The position numbers were made by a program, and so were the translations under genes. Of a stretch of DNA of 64,000 nt, positions 10,063-19,653 are shown in pieces. A model generated the notes under the pieces. The model ran no database searches, was not told the origin of the DNA, and worked only from the letters and a program-made list of their open reading frames with translations. Location: the NCBI GenBank assembly GCA_003281385.1, contig QCCE01000002.1:124001-188000 (forward strand), given 5' to 3'. The stretch is from Prochlorococcus sp. AG-347-K17. GTDB taxonomy: Bacteria > Cyanobacteriota > Cyanobacteriia > PCC-6307 > Cyanobiaceae. Positions within the stretch are counted from its first letter, which is position 1. Every line of letters starts with the position of its first letter.

Positions 10063-10791
10063 ATGGTTAAAGCTAATAAATCAAAAAATAATGTTAAAAA
10101 CCTTAAAACAGTCTCAATAAATAATTTGAGTCACTTTTATGGAAAAAATGAGAATAAAAAAAAAGTTCTTAATGACGTTAATTTAAATATTGATAAAGGA
10201 GAGTTGGTTCTTTTAAAAGGACCTTCTGGATGTGGTAAAACGACTCTTTTAACATTAATTGGTGCCTTGAGAACCTGTCAAAGTGGAGATTTAACTGTAT
10301 TAAATAATCAGTTAAATGGAGCATCAAGGAAAACGCGTCAGATTCTTAGAAGAAGTATTGGAATGATTTTTCAAGGTCACAATCTTCTGAGATGTTTAAC
10401 AGCAGAACAAAATGTTCAGATGGGCGCTGATTTAATAAAAGGTTTAACATATTTGCAAAGACGTGAAATAGCACGGAATTGGTTGTCAGCAGTAGGATTA
10501 GAAGAACATTATAAGAAGTTGCCAAATGACTTATCTGGTGGACAGAAACAGAGAGTAGCAATTGCTCGAGCCTTATCTGCCAATCCAAAACTTTTATTAG
10601 CTGATGAGCCCACTTCTGCTTTAGATAGTGTCACAGGAAGAGAAATAGTAACTCTTTTAAGAAAACTAACAAAAGAGCAAAATTGTTCCGTACTTATGGT
10701 GACTCATGATCCAAGAATTTCTGATATGGCTGATAGGATATTAAATATGGAGGATGGTAAAATATATAGTGCTCATAGTGAGCTAATATAA
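10063..10791 (+). CDS. devA: ABC exporter ATP-binding protein, DevA-like
   Basis: This 242-residue ATPase has Walker A GPSGCGKT (53-60), the Q-loop in GMIFQGHNLL, the signature LSGGQKQR (about 158-165), Walker B LLLADEPTSALD and the switch His in MVTHD. It belongs to the LolD/MacB/DevA group that drives FtsX-type exporters. The ATG start lies 13 bases after the permease stop. The operon pcyA-devB-devC-devA is tightly packed; whether pcyA is functionally related is unknown. Confidence 0.92.
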   Translation: MVKANKSKNNVKNLKTVSINNLSHFYGKNENKKKVLNDVNLNIDKGELVLLKGPSGCGKTTLLTLIGALRTCQSGDLTVLNNQLNGASRKTRQILRRSIGMIFQGHNLLRCLTAEQNVQMGADLIKGLTYLQRREIARNWLSAVGLEEHYKKLPNDLSGGQKQRVAIARALSANPKLLLADEPTSALDSVTGREIVTLLRKLTKEQNCSVLMVTHDPRISDMADRILNMEDGKIYSAHSELI

Positions 10792-10811
10792 AATTAAAAG
10801 CTAAAAATTTC

Positions 10812-10961
10812 ATGTCTAAGAGAAGGAATCTAAAAAAAGAAAAGCAGGAACGTAATCGAGCGTATGCTAGAAAATTCAAAAAAAGGAAATTAAGAACTGA
10901 TGGAAGACCTGATGGCGGAAACGTTATGGGTACAGCAAATAATGGCGGCGCAGCTGATTAG
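10812..10961 (+). CDS. 49-residue very basic small protein
   Basis: ATG at 10812 opens a 49-codon frame to TAG. The N-terminal two thirds are highly basic (MSKRRNLKKEKQERNRAYAR then KFKKRKLR), and the tail is Gly/Asn/Ala-rich (GRPDGGNVMGTANNGGAAD). It has no membrane segment. Composition suggests nucleic-acid or ribosome binding, but this is inference. It follows the devA-like stop by 20 bases and could be on the same transcript. I have an impression that similar small proteins occur across marine picocyanobacteria but cannot verify it. Confidence 0.6.
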   Translation: MSKRRNLKKEKQERNRAYARKFKKRKLRTDGRPDGGNVMGTANNGGAAD

Positions 10962-11025
10962 GGAATATCTTTTATTTTTATCCTTTTGGAGTCCAAAATA
11001 TATTATGCATATTTAAGACTTAATC

Positions 11026-11937
11026 ATGAATGTAAGTATTGTTATACCGACTTACAATAGATTACCTATACTAGAGAAATGTCTCTTTGCGCTTGAGAAT
11101 CAAAAATTAAATAAAAGTATCAGAAATTATGAAGTTATAGTGGTTGATGATGGATCCACAGATGGAACAAGCTCATGGATAAATAAAAATAAGGATAATC
11201 TCCCACACGTGATTCTATTTCAGCAAGAACATGGAGGGCCTGCTCTTGGTAGAAATCTGGGAGTGATTAAATCAAAATTTGAAATTATTATATTCATTGA
11301 TAGTGATCTTATTGTTTTAGAGGATTTTATAAATTGTCACGTAGAAAAATTACTCTCCTCTTGGAGAAAAAATGATAAAAAATGTTTTACCTATGGCTCA
11401 GTAGTCAATACATCTAATTTTCTAAATCCTCAGAGTGAAAAATATAAAATAATTGACGCTTCTTTTGCTTACTTCGCTACTGGGAATGTCGCAATATCAA
11501 AAGAATTGCTTTTAAGTGTCGGATTATTTGATACCTCTTTTAGTCTTTACGGTTGGGAGGATTTAGAACTTGGAGAAAGATTAAAAAAAATTGGGACAAA
11601 ATTAATTAAGTGTCCAAATGCAGTAGGTTTTCATTGGCATCCGCCATTTAATTGTGAACAAATAGATTCATTAATAGCTCAAGAAAAAGAGAGAGCAAAA
11701 ATGGCTTTAGTGTTTTATGAGAAACATCCAAATTTAAGGGTTAGATTTATGATTCAATTAACTCCTCTTCATAATTTACTTTGGCAAATTCTTTGCTTGG
11801 GAGGACTAATCAATGTTAATAGAATCCTTCCTTTATTAAGATTCCTAGTAAATATAAGAAGAAATAGACTTGCACTTGAGATACTTAGGATTCCTCTAAA
11901 TATGATTTACATTAAACAGTTAACCAAATCGAGATAA
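11026..11937 (+). CDS. family 2 glycosyltransferase
   Basis: This 303-residue protein has a GT-A fold: the N-terminal VSIVIPTYNRLPILEKCL (residues 3-20), the nucleotide-binding VVDDGSTDGT (about 40-49) and the metal-binding DSD in IIFIDSDLIV (about 88-97). A later GWEDLELGERL motif supplies the likely catalytic acidic residues. The C-terminus is hydrophobic-basic and may associate with the membrane. Family 2 enzymes transfer sugars from nucleotide donors; the acceptor is unknown. It stands alone upstream of rpsB. Confidence 0.88.
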   Translation: MNVSIVIPTYNRLPILEKCLFALENQKLNKSIRNYEVIVVDDGSTDGTSSWINKNKDNLPHVILFQQEHGGPALGRNLGVIKSKFEIIIFIDSDLIVLEDFINCHVEKLLSSWRKNDKKCFTYGSVVNTSNFLNPQSEKYKIIDASFAYFATGNVAISKELLLSVGLFDTSFSLYGWEDLELGERLKKIGTKLIKCPNAVGFHWHPPFNCEQIDSLIAQEKERAKMALVFYEKHPNLRVRFMIQLTPLHNLLWQILCLGGLINVNRILPLLRFLVNIRRNRLALEILRIPLNMIYIKQLTKSR

Positions 11938-11965
11938 AAAACTTTTAGAAATACACATCTCTTGC

Positions 11966-11971
11966 TAGAAT
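11966..11971 (+). promoter_or_regulatory. possible -10 element of the rpsB promoter
   Basis: TAGAAT at 11966-11971 resembles a sigma70-type -10 box and would start transcription near 11978, about 13 bases before the structured leader. No convincing -35 is visible, which is common in this group. This is inferred from spacing only. Confidence 0.25.
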
Positions 11972-11990
11972 CTTTGAAATTAAATCCACA

Positions 11991-12062
11991 CATCTGACAG
12001 TTTCGGGTGATTTATTAATATTAAATCCCCGTCAGATGGAGGCTAACCCGAAACCCTTTTTT
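11991..12062 (+). promoter_or_regulatory. rpsB leader with two interleaved inverted repeats (pseudoknot or attenuator)
   Basis: Two perfect inverted repeats are interleaved. CATCTGAC (11991-11998) pairs with GTCAGATG (12031-12038), and GTTTCGGGT (12000-12008) pairs with ACCCGAAAC (12046-12054). The order A-B-A'-B' can form an H-type pseudoknot, or two competing hairpins. The second stem is followed by CC and six T (12057-12062), as in an intrinsic terminator. rpsB begins at 12068. S2 is known to repress its own operon in E. coli through the rpsB leader, so autoregulation is a reasonable inference. Confidence 0.75.
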
Positions 12063-12067
12063 AAATT

Positions 12068-12772
12068 ATGGCTGTTGTATCCCTATCAGAAATGATGGAA
12101 GCTGGTGCTCATTTTGGGCATCAAACTAGACGTTGGAATCCTAAGATGTCTAAGTATATATATTGCGCGAGAAATGGAGTTCATATTATTGATCTTGTAA
12201 AAACAGCATTGTGTATGAACAATGCATATAAATGGACGAGAAACGCAGCAAAAAGTGGTAAACGTTTTCTATTTGTTGGTACAAAAAAACAAGCATCAGA
12301 TGTAGTAGCTCAGGAAGCTACACGCTGTGGAGCAGCATATGTAAATCAAAGATGGCTTGGAGGGATGTTGACTAACTGGACAACGATGAAAGCTAGGATT
12401 GAAAGATTAAAGGATCTAGAAAGAATGGAAAGTAGTGGTTCGATAGCAATGAGGCCTAAAAAAGAAGCTGCAGTATTAAGAAGAGAACTTGAAAGATTAC
12501 AAAAATACTTGGGTGGACTTAAGGGCATGAGGAGATTACCAGATGTAGTTGTATTGGTTGACCAGAGAAGAGAATCTAATGCAGTACTAGAAGCTAGAAA
12601 ATTAGATATCTCATTAGTATCCATGTTGGATACAAACTGCGATCCGGATTTGTGTGAAGTTCCAATTCCTTGTAATGATGATGCCGTTAGATCTGTGCAA
12701 CTTATTTTAGGGAGACTTGCAGATGCCATAAATGAGGGTAGAAAGGGATCTAATGCCGAAAGAAAAAATTAA
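12068..12772 (+). CDS. rpsB: 30S ribosomal protein S2
   Basis: This 234-residue protein is S2: [19 protein letters not shown] (residues 9-27), the [11 protein letters not shown] block, [14 protein letters not shown] and the [10 protein letters not shown] segment are all diagnostic. S2 binds the head of the small subunit, late in assembly, and is needed for S1 binding. The C-terminus ends soon after the Ile-Asn-Glu-Gly region without the extended tail of some bacteria. It forms an operon with tsf, 44 bases downstream, and is preceded by a structured leader. Confidence 0.98.
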   Translation: MAVVSLSEMMEAGAHFGHQTRRWNPKMSKYIYCARNGVHIIDLVKTALCMNNAYKWTRNAAKSGKRFLFVGTKKQASDVVAQEATRCGAAYVNQRWLGGMLTNWTTMKARIERLKDLERMESSGSIAMRPKKEAAVLRRELERLQKYLGGLKGMRRLPDVVVLVDQRRESNAVLEARKLDISLVSMLDTNCDPDLCEVPIPCNDDAVRSVQLILGRLADAINEGRKGSNAERKN

Positions 12773-12816
12773 ATTTCAATTTAAAACTTATTATTCACTA
12801 TTTTTTATTACTTCAA

Positions 12817-13473
12817 ATGGGAAACATTACAGCAAAACTTGTAAAAGATCTTAGAGACAAGACTGGCGCAGGAATGATGGACTGCAAAAAAGCACTTAAC
12901 GAAACTGACGGAAATGTAGATAAAGCTTTGGAATGGTTAAGAAAGAAAGGTATAGCTAGTGCTGAAAAGAAATCGGGAAGAGTAGCAGCCGAAGGGTCAA
13001 TTGGTAGTTATATACATACTGGATCAAGAGTGGGAGTTTTACTAGAGTTAAATTGTGAAACTGATTTTGTTGCTAGAGGTGATATATTCCAATCTCTGTT
13101 GAAGGATGTCTCAATGCAAGTAGCAGCCTGCCCAAATGTTGAATATGTATCAATTGATGAAATACCAAAAGATGTAGTCGAAAAAGAAAAGCAGATTGAA
13201 ATGGGTAGAGATGATTTGTCAGGGAAACCAGAACAAATTAAAGAAAAAATAGTTGAAGGGAGAATAGCAAAAAGACTTAATGAGCTAGTTTTGCTTTCAC
13301 AACCCTATATCAAAGATAGTTCTCTAACAGTGGAGGATCTTGTTAAACAAGCAGCTGCAAAAATTGGGGAAAATATTAAAGTAAGACGCTTTACAAGATA
13401 TACATTGGGTGAAGGTATCGAAAAAAATCAGATGGACTTCGCAGAAGAGGTAGCATCAATGCAATCAAACTAA
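12817..13473 (+). CDS. tsf: translation elongation factor Ts
   Basis: This 218-residue protein is EF-Ts, the nucleotide exchange factor for EF-Tu. The N-terminal [18 protein letters not shown] motif (about residues 10-27), the TDFVAR motif of the core (about 81-86) and the C-terminal [14 protein letters not shown] are present. The single core domain and short length are normal for cyanobacteria. It is co-transcribed with rpsB, the usual arrangement in bacteria. The ATG start is unambiguous. Confidence 0.98.
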   Translation: MGNITAKLVKDLRDKTGAGMMDCKKALNETDGNVDKALEWLRKKGIASAEKKSGRVAAEGSIGSYIHTGSRVGVLLELNCETDFVARGDIFQSLLKDVSMQVAACPNVEYVSIDEIPKDVVEKEKQIEMGRDDLSGKPEQIKEKIVEGRIAKRLNELVLLSQPYIKDSSLTVEDLVKQAAAKIGENIKVRRFTRYTLGEGIEKNQMDFAEEVASMQSN

Positions 13474-13477
13474 CGAC

Positions 13478-14554
13478 TTGAATAATTTCAATAATTACAT
13501 AGATATAGATAAAATAAATTCTCAATTACAGAGAGTAGACATACAAAAAAGAATATTATCTCAAAATATCTATAAGGAATATGAACTTTATCTTAATGTC
13601 ATGAGAAGTTTACTCTACATATCAGTAGAAAAAGGCCTCAATCAAATATATAGTTATCAAACAATTAATGATAATTTCTTAAATAAAAATGAATTCCTTA
13701 GTTTTTTTGAAAAAAAAATAAGTAAATTAATATTTACGAATTTGCCCTTATTAACAGTAGAACAATTAAAAATAAATAAAATTAAAAAAAACATAAATAA
13801 TCAAATCAATTTTACTATTTTTGATAGTTCTACAAAAACAAAGGATACCCAAATAGAAAAGATTAAATATGAAGATGGTTTTGAATCAAAAGAACCCACT
13901 CAATTCAAAGTAAGTAAAGATTTTTCAAATACTTCTGAATATTATCAAGATCATAATTCTGAGAGATTCGTATCACTTGATTTAGATAATGACAACCAAA
14001 ATAATTTTTTATCTAAAAACAATATTTTTGAAAATTTAGGAGTTGAAAAACAATTTATTTCCTCCTTACTTGAATTAATAGGAGAAGAAAAGGTGGAAAA
14101 ACCAAGATATCAAGAAAAAGAAAATATCAATAAAATGGATAATTTACCAAAAAATCAGATTTTTAATGATTTTGATTTAATAGACAAGGCATTGAAAAAT
14201 TTACTATTGAATCTTTCATATAATATTAATCAAGAATTATTCAAGGTAAATCTTATAAAAAAGATGATATCTAAAGATACCTTTGATTACTTAGTGGGCA
14301 AAAATCTTATGATAAAACATCCATTTCCTTTTGTTATTAATTTCCAATTAAACTTAAATCGGTCATCATTAATCGATAATAAGTTCCCAAGCATTATTTT
14401 CTTCAATATATCTACTGTTGAGTTAGAGTTTAAAAATTTAAATCTTTCTATTCAAAGGAACAAAATAAATGAGCTAAAAAATCAATTTCAGCGTTTGATT
14501 AAAAAAGAGACATATTGGAGGCAAAAAGAAATAACTTTGAATAAGATACGTTGA
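13478..14554 (+). CDS. fast-evolving hypothetical protein between tsf and recG
   Basis: This 358-residue protein is not recognised. It starts with TTG four bases after tsf and ends 22 bases before recG, so it is probably in the same transcript. The N-terminal third (1-110) is helical; the middle (about 115-200) is low-complexity and rich in Asn, Asp, Ser and Lys; the C-terminal part (230-358) has regular hydrophobic spacing and a basic end. No membrane segment, signal peptide or catalytic motif is visible. Coding status is supported by the long open frame exactly filling the space. Confidence 0.7.
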   Translation: MNNFNNYIDIDKINSQLQRVDIQKRILSQNIYKEYELYLNVMRSLLYISVEKGLNQIYSYQTINDNFLNKNEFLSFFEKKISKLIFTNLPLLTVEQLKINKIKKNINNQINFTIFDSSTKTKDTQIEKIKYEDGFESKEPTQFKVSKDFSNTSEYYQDHNSERFVSLDLDNDNQNNFLSKNNIFENLGVEKQFISSLLELIGEEKVEKPRYQEKENINKMDNLPKNQIFNDFDLIDKALKNLLLNLSYNINQELFKVNLIKKMISKDTFDYLVGKNLMIKHPFPFVINFQLNLNRSSLIDNKFPSIIFFNISTVELEFKNLNLSIQRNKINELKNQFQRLIKKETYWRQKEITLNKIR

Positions 14555-14576
14555 AAAAATAACTCTTTTTTCAAAT

Positions 14577-17033
14577 GTGACTATTAGCGATAATAATAAT
14601 AAATTAATTAAAGATTGGATAAGACCTCTTCAAAAATCTCTTACTATTGAAACTGAAAATAAATTTATTAATACTTTAGGAAGAGAAAAATATTTTAATG
14701 ATTATTTGCATGAATCATTAAAAAAACTAGATAATCTAAATCTTTCAGATGAATATTTAAGGATATTTTATGAATTTTCTAAAAAATATAATGAATATAA
14801 TAAATTAGATGAAAACCAAAGAAAAAGGTTAATTATAGATACTAGAAAAAATCTTTATAAACTAGGTAAAACTCTAGAAATAAAAAGTTCTAATAATTTT
14901 AATAATAGTGTTTTTCTTAATAAAGCTGATTCAAGTTTGTCTTTTGATTCAGATATTTCATTAATAAAAAATGTAGGAAAAGTTTATAAAAATAAACTTA
15001 ATGAATTAGGGATATTTCATATAAAAGATTTAATTAATTATTTCCCACGAACATATCTAGACTATACTAACAGAGTTAAGATAATAAATTTAAAACCAGA
15101 GAATTTATACACGTGCATCGCAAACGTTAAAAGATTTTATATTCATAAGAGTAAAAAAAATAGTAATTTATCAATAATGAATATTGTCGTTTCTGATGAA
15201 ACGTCTTCAATAAAGGTTACAAAATTTTTTTTAGGAAGAAGATTTAGATCTTACTCCTTCTTCACATCTCAAAAATCTTTGTATGTCCCTGGAACCAAAT
15301 TAGCAATTTCCGGTAAGGTTAAATTGACAGAGTATGGCAAAACTTTTGTAGATCCGCAGATTGAAATTCTTAACGATAACAATGATAATTTTAATTTCTC
15401 AGGCAAAATATTACCCTTGTATTCATTAGGTGAAGCTCTATCAAATATGAGTTTTATAAAACTTATGAAAAAGGTACTAATTTATGTAAAGCAATATCCA
15501 GAAATTTTAAATAAAAAGCAACTTGATTCATTATCTTTATTATCAAAAGGAGAGTCGTTGATTAATATTCATTTTCCATCAACTCAAAAGGCACTTATTG
15601 AGTCAAAAAAACGTTTGGTTTTTGATGAGTTATTCCTACTTCAAATAAAGTTCCTACTTAGAAAAAGAAAGACAAATAAAAATTTAACTTCCCAACAATT
15701 ACCTCAAAAGAAATCTTTATTAAAAGAATTTTTAAATACTTTTCCTTTTGAATTAACAAAATCTCAAGAAAATGTTTTAAATGAAATTAAAAAAGATTTA
15801 TCTAATCCCGTACCAATGTCTAGATTGCTTCAGGGAGATGTGGGAAGTGGGAAAACTATAATTGCAATAGCGTCTCTTTTACTTGTACTTGAAAAAAACC
15901 TGCAAGGCGCATTTATGGTCCCAACTGAGGTATTGGCAGAACAACATTATAAAAATTTATTAAAATATTTGAATCCTCTTTTAGTTTCTGTTGAGCTACT
16001 TACTGGGAATACTCCTCAAAAAAAGAGAAAAGAAATTTTGTCTAATTTGAACAATGGATTAGTTGATATTGTAGTAGGTACTCATGCATTATTTGAGGAT
16101 AAAGTAATCTTTAATGCATTAGGGATGGTCGTAATTGATGAACAACATAGATTTGGAGTTACTCAAAGAAATAGATTACTAAATAAAGGAGAAAATACTA
16201 ACTTGTTATCAATGACAGCAACACCAATTCCAAGAACTCTTGCGCTTTCCATTTATGGTGATCTAGATGTTAGTCAAATTACAGAACTCCCTCCTGGGAG
16301 AGTTCCTATAACTACAAAAATAATTTCAGAAGATGATTTAACAAACTTGTTCAAGATTGTTGAAGATGAGATCAATAAGGGAAAGCAAGCTTACGTGATT
16401 TTGCCACTAATAGAAGATTCAGAAAAAATGAATTTAAGCTCCGCAAAGAAAATATTCAAATACTTATCAAAAGAGGTCTTTATTAATAAAAAAGTTGGAT
16501 TATTACATGGCAAATTAAGTTCACAAGAAAAGAATGAAGTAATTAATTCTTTTTTAAAGAATGAAATTAATATATTGGTTTCAACCACTGTAATTGAGGT
16601 TGGCATTGATGTTCCTAACGCCACAATTATGATTATTTATAATTCGGACAGATTTGGATTGTCCCAGCTACATCAATTAAGGGGAAGAGTTGGTAGAGGA
16701 TCAACAAAATCTTTTTGTTATTTGGTAACCTCCGATAAAAATGGATTAGAAAATAAACGACTTTGTGTTTTACAAAAATCTAATGATGGCTTTTATATTG
16801 CTGAAAAAGACTTAGAGCTTAGAGGACCAGGTCAGATTTTAGGATATAGACAATCAGGATTGCCTGATTTTGTACTTGACAATTTACCTAATAATAAATT
16901 TCTTATTGATAAGGCTCGTGAAGAGGCTATTAAGATTGTTAGTGATGATCCTGAATTAAAAGAAAATATTGTTTTAAGGAATATACTTATTGATAACTCT
17001 GATAATAAATTCATTCATGATTTCTTGAATTAA
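14577..17033 (+). CDS. recG: ATP-dependent DNA helicase RecG
   Basis: This 818-residue protein is RecG, which remodels stalled replication forks and Holliday junctions. An N-terminal extension is followed by the wedge OB domain (KDLINYFPRTYLDYTNR near residue 150). Helicase motifs: I, GDVGSGKTI (about 420); Ia, MVPTEVLAEQH; II, DEQHR (about 520); III, MTATPIPRTLA; and VI, QLRGRVGRG. The TRG C-terminal region (KDLELRGPGQILGYRQSGL) is present. The start is GTG at 14577. The length is slightly long because of the N-terminal extension seen in cyanobacteria. Confidence 0.96.
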   Translation: MTISDNNNKLIKDWIRPLQKSLTIETENKFINTLGREKYFNDYLHESLKKLDNLNLSDEYLRIFYEFSKKYNEYNKLDENQRKRLIIDTRKNLYKLGKTLEIKSSNNFNNSVFLNKADSSLSFDSDISLIKNVGKVYKNKLNELGIFHIKDLINYFPRTYLDYTNRVKIINLKPENLYTCIANVKRFYIHKSKKNSNLSIMNIVVSDETSSIKVTKFFLGRRFRSYSFFTSQKSLYVPGTKLAISGKVKLTEYGKTFVDPQIEILNDNNDNFNFSGKILPLYSLGEALSNMSFIKLMKKVLIYVKQYPEILNKKQLDSLSLLSKGESLINIHFPSTQKALIESKKRLVFDELFLLQIKFLLRKRKTNKNLTSQQLPQKKSLLKEFLNTFPFELTKSQENVLNEIKKDLSNPVPMSRLLQGDVGSGKTIIAIASLLLVLEKNLQGAFMVPTEVLAEQHYKNLLKYLNPLLVSVELLTGNTPQKKRKEILSNLNNGLVDIVVGTHALFEDKVIFNALGMVVIDEQHRFGVTQRNRLLNKGENTNLLSMTATPIPRTLALSIYGDLDVSQITELPPGRVPITTKIISEDDLTNLFKIVEDEINKGKQAYVILPLIEDSEKMNLSSAKKIFKYLSKEVFINKKVGLLHGKLSSQEKNEVINSFLKNEINILVSTTVIEVGIDVPNATIMIIYNSDRFGLSQLHQLRGRVGRGSTKSFCYLVTSDKNGLENKRLCVLQKSNDGFYIAEKDLELRGPGQILGYRQSGLPDFVLDNLPNNKFLIDKAREEAIKIVSDDPELKENIVLRNILIDNSDNKFIHDFLN

Positions 17034-17090
17034 AAACTATCATTGTAATTTTTGATATATATGCAATTATAAATCAATTGCAAATTTCAA

Positions 17091-17775
17091 TTGAAAATTT
17101 GGAATAAAATACCAATTAAAGATAATGGAGATAAATTAATAGCTATACCTAGCTGCTTAAACTTTGTAGATCCTCACCCTTACTATCATTTAGGAGCACC
17201 TTACAAAGATAAAACTTCTATTTGGAAATTAAGAGAGGAGGTCATAAATAGATTAGTAAAAGTAAATGATTATTTGATATCAAAGAGTAGTTTTAACCTT
17301 TTAATTTATGACAGTTGGCGACCTTTAGAAGTCCAGGAATTTATGTTTAAAAGAGCATTTTTATTAGAGTGTGAAAAATCCGATATTGATATTTCTTTTG
17401 AAAATAGAAAATATTACCCATCCATTTTAAAAAAAGTTGAAAAATTTTGGGCATATCCTTCTTATGATTCTAGGTATCCCCCACCTCATTCAACTGGGGG
17501 GGGCATTGGATGTTTGTTTATCAGATGAAGACGGGAATCTTGTTGAAATGGGAAGCATTGTTGATCAAATGGACGAAACCTCAAATCCTAATTTTTATGC
17601 AAATCATAAGAATGCAGAAGCAATTATTTGGAATAGTAAAAGAAATTTATTAAGGGAAATTATGATTAAATTTGGTTTTGCTCAACATCCAAATGAATGG
17701 TGGCATTTTAGTTATGGAGATCAATTATGGGCTTGGAAAAATAAAAAAGAAAATGCCTTTTATGGACAAATTTAA
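17091..17775 (+). pseudogene. D-Ala-D-Ala dipeptidase (VanX/DdpX-like), frameshifted at a G8 tract
   Basis: Two overlapping frames together make one M15D dipeptidase. Frame one (17091-17528) carries the SWRP motif with the catalytic Arg and runs to HSTGG. The second frame, read to 17775, continues ALDVCLSDEDG and ends with the zinc-binding EWWHF. The break lies in a run of eight G (17496-17503): seven G would give HSTGGALDV in one frame of about 228 codons. All visible zinc and catalytic residues are otherwise intact, so the change is recent, a sequencing error, or a slippage site. VanX-type enzymes cleave D-Ala-D-Ala in wall turnover. Confidence 0.8.
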
Positions 17776-17778
17776 ATT

Positions 17779-19566
17779 CTATTGATTTTTATTTAGTAAA
17801 TTCAATATATAATTTTCATCTTGGATATTTATAAAATCTCCAAAATCTAAATCCAAATTACTCTTCCAATCATCAAATAATGGTTGAAGAGTTTTTTCTA
17901 AATCGTTAAGTTCCATTCTTTGTAAAAAAGGTTTAGCAAGTCTTTGTAGATTTTTACTTCCCCCCAACCATAATTGGTATTTGTTTTGCCCACTTCCAAC
18001 AAGTGCCAATTCGGCCATGTAAGGCCTGGTACATCCATTCGGACATCCTGTCATTCTGAATAATATTGTCTTTTGTATTTTTAGATCTATTAGTAAATTT
18101 TCAATCCTTTTTAGTACATCAGGTAATATTCTTTCAGCTTCAGTCATTGCAAGACCGCAAAGTGGTAAAGCAGGACAAGCTAAAGCGTGTCTTTGTATTT
18201 CATTAATGTTTTCAAAATTTTCGTATCCAATTTTTGATAGAGATTTTTGAATTTCACCCTTGTTTTTATTGGGGATATTACAAAGTAAAATATCTTGATT
18301 AGGTGTGAGTCTTAAATCTAAATTATATTTTTTAACAATACTTGTGATGGTATTCTTCTTCTTTCCAGATAATCTTCCTGATAGTAATGGTAAACCTACG
18401 AAATGGGAGGTTTTATTTTGTTTATGCCAACCTAGGTAATCAATAAGAACCTTATCAGGCTCTTTTCTAATTTTTTTAATTTCTTTTTTGAAATACTTAT
18501 CAGAAAGTATTTTTTTGAACCATTTAATACCTTTTCTATGAAGAAGATATTTCATTCTCGAATTTTTTCTTGATTTTCTATCACCATAATCTCTTTGAAT
18601 AGCCACAATGCTTTGTATTAATTCATAAATATCAGGTTCTTCAACATATCCAAGTGGATCTGCAATTCTGGCAAAGGTCTCCTCATTATTATGTGTACGA
18701 CCCATACCACCTCCAACATAGAAGTTGCATCCTTCTAAGTTCCCATCTTTAGAAGTAAAGGCAACTATTCCTATGTCATTGGTAAGAAGATCAACAGAAT
18801 TGTCCCCGGGAACTGTTACGGCACATTTGAATTTTCTCGGTAAATAAGTTGAACCATAAAGTGGCTCATCTTTTATTCCACTAAAAACATTATCTTTGAA
18901 TTGGAGCTTCCTAATTGCTTCAATATCTTCATCAGGCTTTATGGTGTACTCTAAATCTCCATCAGCCCAAAGCTCTAAAAAAGTGCCTTGGCCAGCCATC
19001 GGGGTGAGAAGATCTGCAACTTTTTTTGCCAATGATCTTGCAATATTATAGTCTGGCGAATCAAATGGAGCTGCAGGGGCCATAACATTTCTATTAATGT
19101 CTCCACATGCAGCTAATGTGGAGCCCATTGAATTCACTATTGTTTTAATCACTTCCTTTAGGTTCTCCTTTCTGATTCCATGCATTTGAAAGGCTTGTCT
19201 TGTAGTGGCCCTAAGTGTTCCATTACCTAGTTTGTCAGACAATTCATCTAATGCTAAAAATAATTTCCCAGGGACTTCACCTCCCGGATTCCTTAATCTA
19301 AGCATCATTTGCCAATCTTTACTCTTGCCGGGCCTTCTATTTTCTCTGTTATCTTGTTGATAACTACCATGAAATTTTAATAACTGAACTGCATCATTAG
19401 TAAAATGATCACTTTCATTGACTAATTCTGTAGCAAGTGGTTCCTTAAGAAATTGGCTACTTTTTTTAAAATTTTCAAATTTAGAGACTTCTAGTCCATT
19501 TGCTAAACAAACAGTCTCTTCCTTTGCAGAATCTTTTTTCTTTTTTACTTTCTCAACCTTGATCAA
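17779..19566 (-). CDS. sir: ferredoxin-dependent sulfite reductase
   Basis: This 595-residue protein reduces sulfite to sulfide with six electrons from ferredoxin. The siroheme and [4Fe-4S] ligands are Cys464, Cys470, Cys508 and Cys512 (CPALPLC and GCPNGC). RNVMAPAAP and RATTRQAFQMHG are family blocks in the substrate domain. The MTGCPNGCTRPYMAE context distinguishes it from many nitrite reductases. The start is TTG at 19566 because no in-frame ATG fits the N-terminal Lys-rich extension. The stop lies three bases from the broken dipeptidase gene. Confidence 0.93.
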   Translation of the reverse strand: MIKVEKVKKKKDSAKEETVCLANGLEVSKFENFKKSSQFLKEPLATELVNESDHFTNDAVQLLKFHGSYQQDNRENRRPGKSKDWQMMLRLRNPGGEVPGKLFLALDELSDKLGNGTLRATTRQAFQMHGIRKENLKEVIKTIVNSMGSTLAACGDINRNVMAPAAPFDSPDYNIARSLAKKVADLLTPMAGQGTFLELWADGDLEYTIKPDEDIEAIRKLQFKDNVFSGIKDEPLYGSTYLPRKFKCAVTVPGDNSVDLLTNDIGIVAFTSKDGNLEGCNFYVGGGMGRTHNNEETFARIADPLGYVEEPDIYELIQSIVAIQRDYGDRKSRKNSRMKYLLHRKGIKWFKKILSDKYFKKEIKKIRKEPDKVLIDYLGWHKQNKTSHFVGLPLLSGRLSGKKKNTITSIVKKYNLDLRLTPNQDILLCNIPNKNKGEIQKSLSKIGYENFENINEIQRHALACPALPLCGLAMTEAERILPDVLKRIENLLIDLKIQKTILFRMTGCPNGCTRPYMAELALVGSGQNKYQLWLGGSKNLQRLAKPFLQRMELNDLEKTLQPLFDDWKSNLDLDFGDFINIQDENYILNLLNKNQ

Positions 19567-19653
19567 AGGACATAAACATATCTCTTTTTATACATTAGCG
19601 AAAAGCTTATTTAACTGGTAGTAAATTATAGTAAGTGAAGTCATATTTTTTTC

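Noticed and set aside
12346..12729. 127-codon minus-strand frame inside rpsB
   Set aside because: rpsB is certain and the opposite frame encodes no recognisable protein, so it is a composition artefact.
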